Assembly (NCBI GenBank): GCA_012295275.1
Contig: CM022678.1
Location: forward strand, 5,528,559-5,548,558
Direction: 5' to 3'
From: Chrysomallon squamiferum
Taxonomy: Eukaryota; Mollusca; Gastropoda; Neomphalida; Peltospiridae
DNA: 20,000 nucleotides
Made by a program: the position numbers and the translations under genes. A model generated the notes under the pieces. That model did no database searches and was not told the DNA's origin. It was given only the letters and a program-made list of their open reading frames with translations. Below, piece by piece: positions 1 to 11,700 of the stretch. How positions within the stretch are numbered: position 1 is the first letter of the stretch; the number at the start of each line of letters is the position of its first letter.

Positions 1-500
1 TCATTGTATTAATACTGTAGCAATTTTATTTGTGTTAATATTTTTACCATTGTCTGAATAAATTGCATTTTTTTAACAATGTCAAAGTATTAATCTGTTA
101 TCAACAATTATAATAATAGTTTAGTAATTTTATTGGTATTGATATTTTACCACTGTGTGACAAAACTATTTTTATACAATTTCAAACTATTGTTATCTGT
201 TATGAATAATGTATTAATACTGTAGTAAAGTATTTCTTGGATTCACTATTATTTTTATACAATGTCAAATTGCTGTTATCTGTTATTAGAAATGTATTAA
301 TACTGTAGTAAAGATATTTCTTGGACTCACTATTATTTTTTTTATACAATGTCAAAGTGCTGTTATCTGTTATTAGAAATGTATTAATATGTAGTAAAGA
401 TATTTCTTGGACTCACTATTATTTATATACAATGTCAAAATGCTGTTATCTGTTATTAGAAATGTATTAATACTGTAGTAAAGGTATTTCTTGGACTCAC
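1..500 (-). repeat. 84-86 bp tandem array at the 5' end of UBR5 intron 13
   Basis: About four clear copies and older decayed ones fill the start of this intron; the window edge cuts it. The motif gtattaatactgtag recurs at 211, 294, 381 (slightly altered) and 464. Each copy carries the block ttcttggactcac, which on the gene strand reads GTGAGTCCAAGAA and is the sequence of the true donor at 500-499. Homology between the terminal copy and the others stops at the exon boundary. Confidence 0.85.
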
Positions 501-643
501 TTTTGTGATGTTTTGATTTTAAATCGACAAGAATCAGCTAAGGACCATGCCGAATCCTGCAACTTGCCCACTTTTGGAATTCCGTCAGCCGTTGTGAACG
601 CCAACGCGCCTGCGTGGTACATCGGCGCACTACGAAGACAAAC
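501..643 (-). CDS. ubr5: UBR5 exon 13 (residues 526-572)
   Basis: Translates to a block starting [16 protein letters not shown] and continuing through GIPKVG and DSCRF, a strongly conserved UBR5 segment that follows the first propeller strands. The acceptor is TTTCAG at 649-644 and the donor is GTGAGT at 500-495. The exon has 143 nt, enters in phase 0 and leaves with two bases of a split codon. The donor lies in the terminal unit of the array that fills 1-500. Confidence 0.92.
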
Positions 644-3600
644 CTGAAACAACAGTTTAAAAACATTTTAAAAAAATTTAAAAATAAAAATTTCAAACTG
701 AAACAATAATAATAATAATAATCCTATTTTAAATATGTGGTTTACAGCTGACAAGACACCAACAATTTTAACTTCAATTTACTTTCTGTGTTAGTGTGCT
801 CAGCATCAACATAAGATAAATGTAGTTTAAAATTTTGTAAAAAATAATAAAGATGAAGACAACAACTGTCAATTCACCATCGATCCAGTGATCACATCTG
901 TGTTGCCTGATGCGGAGTCTTTGCTTTTCTTCTTTTTCGTTCTCGTCTTCTCCAACATTCGCTTTCTCTGCGCAAATGGCATCACTCCCCTGCAAAATAT
1001 TTACATTCATAAAACTTGTTTAAAATAATTAAACAGGTATGTCTGTGTTTTAATGAACAAAGAGATAAATGGTTTCCAAAGATAAGTATGCTTTTAAGAA
1101 TACTGACACAAATAAATGATAGTATCAAACTGTCAACATATGCTGACAGTTTTGAATGATTAAATATAGTGACTGCATCAAGAGTATTGTTGATATCAGC
1201 ATTCATACACACTGTTAACAGTATTGATAATATCAGTACCTTCATACAGTGATAGCATCTACAGTACACCTACTAATAGCATCAATATATATACACATAT
1301 AACAATATAAATATATGCACATGTAACAATAGCGATGACAATATTTTGATACAGAAATAACAGTATCTTCATATAATGATATCAACAATGCTGATATACT
1401 AACAGCATAAGCAGCATTGATAATATCAATACTTATATACTGATAGCATAAGCAGTTTTGATATCAATATTTACAGACTGACAGTATAAGCAGTATTGAT
1501 AACATCAATGTTTACATATATATATATATATATATACTAATAGTATAAATAGTACTGATAATATCAATACTAAAAAACTGATAGCATAGTACTGATAACA
1601 TGAACAATATTGATACGGTAAATATTAACATAAACTGATATCTTCAATGACACAGGTAACATCAACAACCGTAATGAATATCAATATTTACATACTGCGA
1701 TAGCAATTAACACTGCAGGTAATAACAACGTCAGTGTTTACATACCACCAATAGAGGGCGCCACTTTCCAGTCTTGCACAGGTGTACAGCGAACAGGTGT
1801 GAAGGGAGACAATCTTGTCTGTCTGGAATTCGCTGAATATCTGAGCAGAGTGCTCCAGTTTTGATGACACCAGGGCCAGGGCTTCGTCCATCCATGTGGC
1901 CACCTGAAAAGGAATTGAAATTAACTGACTGATGTTATCAGACTATTTAATTTGCAGAGGGTTCTGTAACAGCATAATTAAGATGAGTGGCAAGTAACAA
2001 AATCTGTTGATGCCATTTTTACAGGTTTATTATTTATTATGTCTGTCTGTTTTTCGTCGTAACATAATTGGCCAATTTCCCATAACTGGTTTTTTAAAGA
2101 TATGTGTGTCTTTGTCTGAATGCTGCATGCTACATATACACATGTTTATAAAATATTTTCCTTACTACTAATGAAAGTATTCAGAGTGTTTCTTCTTATA
2201 ATTATTATATTAACAGAACTAAATCCAGGGTCGTAAATTTTAAAAAACTAACAAAAGAAACATTTTTCTCTTTAAACTGAATGAATAAATATCCACGCAT
2301 TATTAAAATTTTGGGAGCATACACAGAGAAAAATTGATCTTACAAATTAGAAAGCCTCAACATTTAAAAAAAAAAAAAATACCCTATAAACTAAAAATCT
2401 GCCTTAGAGGTGGTTTTGATTACATCGTTAAATGTTTGCAAATTAACGGATTAATCATTACTTTAACAAAAATAACCAATAATAAACCAGACAGATTCTC
2501 CTGATGGTTAGTGAAACTCACCTTTCCTGATTCAGTGAAGACAGAAGAACGCACAGAACATGCAGAAATTCCCAGAATCTTTTCATTCTGAAGTCCAAGA
2601 GACACAGTCTTTGGGTGGAAAATGTTAGGATTCTGAAAAACACAGCATGTACAGATGATAAAACACTATCAAGTACAGAAATTAAACATGTCATCTTATG
2701 AGAGCTACTGCTGGGTTTTTTGTTGATACCTGTTAGCATAAATAAGAGTGTTATATCACAAAACTGCCTGAATAATGATATTTGTACAAAAACCAAAGCA
2801 CGAGTGATGCTAACATTTCATTATCAAGAGCATGAGGCATTTATTTTTATTTTGTTAAATCCAGCTCCAGTTGCAAGTTGTCCATGATTAAGTAATTTAT
2901 ATATATTTATATATTCACACACACACACACACACACATATACATATAAAAAAAAAAAAGTGTAACAACACACACAACACATACATCAACTAAGCCATACA
3001 CAAATGTATATATTGAAAACAGTAACTAGAATACGCGTTCATTCTAGAAATATCAATAAGCACTAAAGATGGCCGACATGTTTCTTTAACACATTCGTAA
3101 TCAAGGACCACTCACATCTGCCTGTTTATATGGCGATGCATCTGACCACTTCCAGCCATACAGCTGACCATTCGTTCCCACGGCAACAAGTTCAGAATAC
3201 ATGGCAGCGATGTGGGAAAACTTTGGGCCATCACCGTCCTTCTGAAATTCAGAAATGATGTAAAAATAATAACATGTTTATAGAGAAACCTGCCCATACT
3301 TCTTGTATTTGTAACTCGGTGAACATCAAATTAGAAGAAGAATTATGATGATACAGTGGGATAATCATAAATAAACTTCTGGCAGGAGTAACCCTCCCAT
3401 GTGTAGGAGTAAACCACCTATAAGTAGGAGTAACCCACCAAAGGTTAAAAGGAAATCATGAATCAAAATCTCAATATAATATAAATGAAACAAGTAAATC
3501 ATCAGACAGTTAATAGATTGAAATGTAACTGCACAAGAAGAAAACAAATTTAAAGAGACAAAAGTGAAAAAGGAATTGCCAGTTACAAATCGATCACGAC

Positions 3601-6485
3601 AAAATACAACATAAACAAAGAGAACTCTTCATACCACTGTGTCTGTCCACCAGGCCAGCTCGTCTCCTAGCACTATAGGAGACTGCGAAGGAGGCGGCGA
3701 GGACTTCTTCATTCCATCCGAGCTCAGGTTGTTCTCCTTGTCGCGGTCTAGTGGTTTCAGTGTGTCGTCACGGAATGACGATTCGATTCGCCGCCGATCT
3801 CTGATCCGGAAGATCGATTCTCGTTCGCGATCTCTATCCAGTTCACGATCACCTGATGAATCAATTCAAAATTGTAATTTTTTTTTTTTTTTTTTTAAAT
3901 ATTCATTTTATCAGAAGAAATCATCTTAAAATGAATTCTCATCAATGACCTAATTTTAATCTAACTGATAAATGCTTCACTATCTGGATCAATACTGTCA
4001 ACCTAATTGACAGCAATGCTGTGAGAATGACTGTAAAAGCTATATATCTATGATCTAAACATGTGCAGTAGCCACATTGTGAGAATACAGCATTACAGTA
4101 AAAAATCTATACATCTGTGACATATAAATTCTTCTTTTTAGACTACATAACTCATCATAGTTCTGTCTTAATGAAAAAATATAATCTTTAATATAAAGAC
4201 AGTAATCCAAAAATTATCTAAAATGGAGCACTGCAAAACAGAGGGTTAAGGACCAACGGTCGAAATTCCTTTATCAATAAAGCTATTTTCAATAATCTAA
4301 TCATTAAAAAATCATCATCAGTCATAATCTAAATCAGATCTCTTAGATTATTAACTATAATATTAGATTCTAATGCATACAAAACAATTTTTTTCAGATT
4401 AATAACTACAGAATTATATTCTAATATATCCAAATCAGATTTTTTTAAATTTATTATTAACTATCAGAAATAGATTCTAATACATACAAAACAGATTTTG
4501 TTTTAGATTATTAGATTCTAATATTTATTTTTAAAAAAAAAGGCTTTTTACATTAACTAAAGAATTAAATTATAATGTATTCAGATCAGATTTTTTTCAG
4601 AATATTAATTACAACAATTAGATTCTAATGTAATACATATAAATCTGATTTTTTTTAGGTTATTAACTATAGAATTAGATTCTAATATTTATAAATAAGG
4701 CTTTTTAGATTAACTACATAATTAGAATCTTATATATTCAGATCAGATTTTTTTCAGATTATTATTAACTATAAGAATTAGATTCTAATCTAATACAAAC
4801 AAATAAGATTTTTTTAAAGATTATTAACTATAACAATTAGATTCTAATCTAATACAAACAAATCAGATTCTTTTTTAGATTATTAACTGTAGAATTAACA
4901 AGATTTCTTTTAATCTTAAATAACAAACCTAATCGAGATCGAGTGCCAGAACCTCTACTCCTAAGAGTTGAGTATCCAAACATGTCCTCGTTAAACATGC
5001 CATCAGCGTCGATGATGACACTGGGGTGGTCAGAGTGCATGCCGTTGTCGAGGAGAGAGATGAGGTCGTCGGGCATGTAGGAGTCCTGGCTGTCTTCTTC
5101 GTCACCCTCACCTTCGTCATCGCGGCTCAGCAAGTTGTTTACTGCCATGTTGACGTCAAGATTCTGAACAAGAACATTTCATTGTTTATTTATTTATTTA
5201 TTTATTTATTTATGTATTATTACTTTTTTTTTTTTTTTTTTTTAGGGGGGTTACAATCCATACTGCTTGGAAGATTAAGGTATTCTGTGAAATCAGGTTT
5301 TAGATGAAAGTTACCACAGCAAATTCAGATAGAAAATTTTGATAAATTAATTACCTGTCAAGGTAACTATGTATAAAAACTGGATTTTTTTTTTATATCA
5401 AAAGATTATAATAATTTTAGATAAATGACTGTTCTTACATTATGATACAGTATTATGTGTATCTTTCCTGGCTTTTAAGAATCTATGACAACCATGAATA
5501 CCGAGTCTATTTTGACAACATTATTACATATAATTTTACCATATGCAGTTCTGAGTTTTAAGTAAAATTACTTACAGTTCTCTGAAGTTCTCGAATAATG
5601 AGGTTTCTTGATTTCCCCTGCAACACTATCTGACACTGAAATAAAGTTATTTAAAAAATGATTCTGTTAATAGTGGTTTAAACATATTTTTGTATTTTTC
5701 TTTTATACTCCTATGTTGAAGATAATTTTACTTAATATTTTAATGCTTATATTGAATGTAAAGATATTCCTGCTACATTTCTCAAGGCATATGCTTTTTA
5801 ATGATAAACTTTAAACTAGTCCAAATAAAATAAACACACACACAGACATTCATACACATATACAAACACACACACATTAAATTAGTGACTAGATTTGGGT
5901 CTACTGTCTAGACATACACAAGTGACAGTAAGTGTTACTTATAAATACAGATCATTACTTTTACAGAGATGTCCTGACTCAACTTTTAAAGTAAAATAAT
6001 TAACACTGTCATGTACTTGTGACAAACTAATACAACATTTGTTGTAATAAATATATGTTTTGACTTATGCAGGGATTCACAGAATAATCAACCTATGTAG
6101 GTTTGGGAATATCTTTACAGTAGACAGAATTTACTAATCGACACGAAATTAAATTTATTGAACACTACCTGATTGATAAGTTCCTCGGGGACAACCGAGG
6201 CTGGGACCAGTGGCCTTGCCCCAACAATGACCCCTGACCTTCGACCTCGGCCGACATGCACAGTCCGTTGCATGCGGTTGTAGCTCTGTGGCTGGTTGTT
6301 GTTGCGTGTTGTCACAGCTGTGGTCACCCATCGTCTGTAACAGAGGTAAAAACAACAACGTTTTATTTATATTGTAATATAAAAATAATAATAATAATAA
6401 TAATTACTGTTACATGTATCCTTACTACAAAGTTCATGAGAAAAAAATATAGACATGTTATTAGTGAGGTTATTTAAATTTAATT

Positions 6486-6529
<44 letters not shown>

Positions 6530-8698
6530 TTTCTGCATTTAACAAATACTACATAGGACCAAACTGAAAACTTAGTGGGATTTATCATTTAACGATATGG
6601 TTAGAATCCACACCAGAAGGAGAAATCTAAAAAAGGGTAAGTTGTTTTTATTTAAATAAAAGACAATTTTCAATTCTATTTTCTTTCTTCTTTTTTTTCT
6701 TTTCTTATCTTTTTAACTGACTGGATATATTTAAAGCCAATGATATCACAATAACTATTAATATAAAAAACAAAAAACATGCTGAGTAACCAGATAGTGT
6801 TCCATGTTTGAAACAGACCCACTCTTGACGTGTATAAATATAGATCAGTAGATATAATGTCATGTGTATAAATATAGATCAGTAGATACAATGTCATAAA
6901 AGCATTATACCTCATTACTTTTAACAAAAACAAACATATTCAGATGAATGAATTTATTAGAAGTTAAGCTATGAACAACAGACTTCAGAAACAGAAACAG
7001 AACTATTTCAAAGATTTAGTCCATCTGACTATTACTAATCATTTACTGTCACCTGTTTAAAGATTTACACTAGATCCAAAATTAAAAGCAGAAATAATTA
7101 ACATTCATGAATGACTTGGAGAAACTGATTTTACAAAGCATAATATACTTTGAAATGTTTTTCTCCAATGCCTTCAAGAAAGAAAGATTTAAACCAACAC
7201 ACACTTAAACATGAGAATTTAAACAATCTTACTAAACGGAATAACAGAAAACTCAGTATCAATTTAAATCAATGAATTATCAATCTATTTATGCAGTATA
7301 ACCTTTCAGAAACTCAAGGCTTAAAGACTTTAATAGCAAGTATGATGATAATGTCAGGTAGCATAATGACAAAGAACTTTAACAGTAGGCATGATGATGA
7401 TATAGGACTTTAATAGCAGGTATGATGATGATAGAGGAGTTTAATAGCAGATATGATGATGATAGAGGAGTTTAATAGCAGGTATGATGATGACAGAGGA
7501 GTTTAATAGCAGGTATGATGATGACAGTGGAGTTTAATAGCAGGGGTATGATGATAGAGGAGCACAGACACAGAAAAAAACATTACAGTCAAAAACATTC
7601 AAGAAAATATTAGGTCAACGAAACTCCAAACAATCTTATCAAACTATAAACTGACAGTCTAATGCAAAGTAACATACTACAGATTCTTAACACAGACAGA
7701 AATCCAACATATTTTCATGAAAGTCCACAGTCCACATCAACATGCACTGTATATTTACAATAATACAATGGCGCGACATTCTTTCTGGTACAACAGACTT
7801 TAAGCTGATGGACCATCATATTACCTCACATTGTAAGTCAACATACAATTCTACTGTGTATGCTAAGTCTAATGTATCTCTACAAACATACCTAAGACCA
7901 TAACAAGACTCACAGACCATACCTGGTTTTACCATCATAATATAAAAGATTATTTAGAAAACATTCAGGCCTGTATGTGACCACCATATCACGATTGTAA
8001 GCTGGAACAAATTCAGTGGGCTAACACCAAAATGAAACAAAAGATTTTCAAGAAATATTACAGACCATGTATCACAATGCATTGAATTACAAGGTTTAAC
8101 AACAAGAGTTTCAGAAAACATTTAGGCTATTGTATGACCATTATAAGCTTAACAAAAGCCAAAGGGCTAACATCAAAAATCAAACGAGAGATTTTCAAAT
8201 AATATTAAAGCCCATAGACCATACAACCTATATTATGTTTGAACATTTCGGCCATTGTATGACCACAATATCAGCATCATAAGCATAACAAAATCCAATG
8301 GTCTAACATCAGAATGAGATTTTTCAAGTGCTTAGACCAAACCACTATGCATTGAATTATAAATTTTAACCTGAACATTTTCAAAAAATTTAGGCCCATG
8401 ATCAGTATGCCACATTAAAAGCTTTTAAAAAGATTCAGTCAGCAAACATCAATATGACAAAAAAAAGAGATTTTCAAGAAATAGTAAAAAAAAACTTACC
8501 ACATAGTATTTAATATACATATATAAGCTTAATGAAATCCAAGGCTAACATCAAAAATAAAACAAAGAGTTTTTCAACAAAATATTAAAAAAAACACAGA
8601 CTAAACCACCATGAAATATCAGTTCATTCTTTAACATCAACAGCATAAAAGATTTTCAGAAAATATTTAGGCCAACACACGACCACTGTATCACCATG

Positions 8699-8729
<31 letters not shown>

Positions 8730-11700
8730 AGCTTAACACAATCCAACGGACTAGTAAGAAAATTAAAAGAAGAGATTTTCTAGAAAGAATGAGCCCAGTG
8801 GACTTAGTTGAAACTCACCCTGCAGATTGCGTTGTCCCAGTACTGAGGGCATCGGAGACAAGCACTAGCGGACTTTCAACGACCAAAGTTGCATTGCGGT
8901 TATTCGTTCGATCGGCCTTTTCGATTTTTGTTGCCTTTGTCCTAAACAATTACATTGTACAACAAGACTTGACATGGTTTTAAATCATCACATAATCATT
9001 TAGTCACAACAACAACAACAACAATAACATAGAATTTTTATTTGTGCATAAGCAATCAGTAGCTCACAGAAGCTGGGTTTTGGGGTTGTTGTTTTTTTGT
9101 TAATTAATGCTCTTTTTGTGGTTAATGCAATTAACAAAACAGACCCAATCCAAGTTCTGACAAACAATTTTTAATTTTGGTCTATCATAAAAATGACCTT
9201 ATTATGATCTTTCAAATAAAACAGAATCAAAAGGAATGAACCGTTTTTTTCTTCTTCTGCTTTTTTTATATAAAATAATTTTAAAAAAAATTGATTGTAA
9301 AACTACTCCATTCTTGAAATACTACTCAATGGAATGATGATTTTTTTTTTTTTCAATTTGTGTTATGTCTTCATGACTGAAAGTTATCTGGTCAAATATT
9401 TCGATCTTATTTCAAAGATGAAAACAACTGACCAATTAATATTTTGATATATTGTCTATTTCATGAATTCTGCACATATATCTGCAGTTTGGAACTATTC
9501 CAAAATATGAATTTTGGCTTCTTTTTGACAATTCACATAGAAAATTTAAATTACTGGGCCTCATTTTACAAAACAATTGCTGTAAATTACTTCCTGCGTA
9601 AAACTAACAAAACAACTAATAAATAATTTTAGTCTTTACAAGAGTAAGTCATGTTAAACAAATATACCATCGCATTACAATCTTAAATTTCAATAAATCA
9701 TCCTTTTATTTATTTATTTATTTTAATTAAAAATACTACTCATAAGAATTGATAAAAAAAATAAAAAATAAAAATAAAATAAAATAAAAACAGTATCAGT
9801 GAAATTAAATGAAGGACATCTATACGTAACAATATTCTCATTTCACAAAACAGAACTCAAGTCCCATGCTTATAAAACTTATAAAAGTATTTTATTTTCT
9901 AACAATTTAGCTAACTGAAAGAACACAGAATCAATTCTTCTCTATTTTACAGATGGCTGTTTTCCATTCTAACCAGTAATTTACTGTTAACATATCAAAG
10001 ACTGACATTAGTCCTTTCCTCTCTATGGAAAGGTACAAACATTTCTGGTAGGAGTAACACATGTAGAGGACAAAGCTTGCAATGCTACGTGTCAAAGAGT
10101 TTATAATTCTTTCCTTTACTTCAAGTTAATTTTCTGTCAGAAAAAGTTTAGTTTTGAAGATTTATTAATATAATGATTATGTTTAGATGATAATATTTTA
10201 CAAATGAAGAGGCTAAATTTAACTTTATAGTTTAAAATCAATACTTTTACATTTTTTGTATGTCAAAGGTTACATTATGACTTAAAGACAAGCTTTATAT
10301 TTAGACTTTAATGTTTTACAAGCAATGGGCTAAATCTAGATGTTGATATTTTACAAGTGATGAGTTAAATCTAGATTTTATATTTTTCAAACAATTGGTT
10401 AAATATAGACTTTTGATATTTTAGAAATGATGTGCGTTCAATCCAGTCATTGATGTTTTACAAACAATGGGTTAAATCTAGACTTTGATATTTTACAAAC
10501 AATGCATTAAATCTTGACTATGAGTATGACATTTTACAAGCAACATGTTAAATCTAGACTGATATTTTACAAGCAATGGGTTAAAATCAAGACTTTTATA
10601 TTATACAAGTGAGGTGTTAAATCTAGACTTTATATTCTGCAAGCAATGGGTTAAATCTAGACTGATATTTTACAAGTGATGGGTTAAATCTAGACTTTGA
10701 TATTTTACAAGTGATGGGTTAAGGTTTAGGCTTCAACATTTTATAAGCATGGGGCTCATCACTGATTTAAAACACATACACTTTGCTATCTGCAGCCTTG
10801 TTGAGATCCAGTCGGTCAGTAGCAACTGAAAATGGAACACGGCAAACTCTTCCATCCTGGAAAAAAAAATATAATATGAAACTTCATAAATCATTATCTG
10901 ATAAACAAGCTAACAGTTCCATGCAGAGGAAATAAAAAAATAAAAAAACAAACTTAAATAATGTGATCACAACATTAAACTGTAGTTGTTCATGTTAAAC
11001 AGTTACTGAAAAAAAAACATTATATCATTAACTGTATGTGTATTATTATAGTTTTATATACTTATAATGATGTCTATGTATGGGCATGCTTAAAACCTAA
11101 ATGCAGTTAAAATGCTGCAGTTTATCATAATTTCTTCCAAAAATGAAAAGTACAGCAAATATAACAAAGTATTAGTATTCAACGACAAAAAAAAGAAAGA
11201 AAACAAAGAAAATTTTAAAAATTACTAATTTACCTGTAACAACAAGGCTATATGATGCGGTCCAATAACACACTGGACAACCACTTGGTTTCTAAGGCAA
11301 CAAAGGGCGGGGGGGCTGGTGAAACCATGACGACTCAGTTTCTCAGCTACCTCGCGAAGTCTGAAAATCAGATTATAATTTCCAAAAACATATTTTTTTT
11401 TTTTTTTTTTTTACTCTGCTAAACTGTGGGATTACAATACAGAGAAGAATGTAATATAGATAATAACAAAATTAAAATTCAGATGTGTGGAAGTTTAACA
11501 ACACATAATAATCCTGACTGTAAAATATTCCTTACTATTTGTATATAGATATAATTAATGTTTAAAAAATAAAAAGGAAGACAGGGCAAAGCATCCTGGT
11601 TTGAAATTTAGTGGTCTGAATGACCTTAGACATCAATAGCCAAAACAGCCTTTCAGTTAGCCTTACATTAATCTTTATCTTTCATTTTTTTTTTTTTTTT

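Noticed and set aside
3639-3929. 96-codon plus-strand ORF rich in Ser and Arg
   Set aside because: It is the antisense shadow of UBR5 exon 8, whose minus-strand frame has clear family similarity.
5026-5307. 93-codon plus-strand ORF with a hydrophobic tail
   Set aside because: Antisense of UBR5 exon 7, running into a (TTTA)n and T-run; no independent support.
6256-6477. 73-codon plus-strand ORF with a hydrophobic start
   Set aside because: Antisense of UBR5 exon 5 continuing into (ATA)n; no independent support.
8696-8983. 95-codon plus-strand ORF
   Set aside because: Antisense of UBR5 exon 4 plus the (TA)n tract. Exon 4 on the minus strand is favoured by splice phase on both sides.
10780-10782. 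Alternative exon 3 donor AAA|GTGTAT
   Set aside because: It leaves phase 0 and would put exon 4 into a frame with a stop; GTATGT two bases on keeps exon 4 open.
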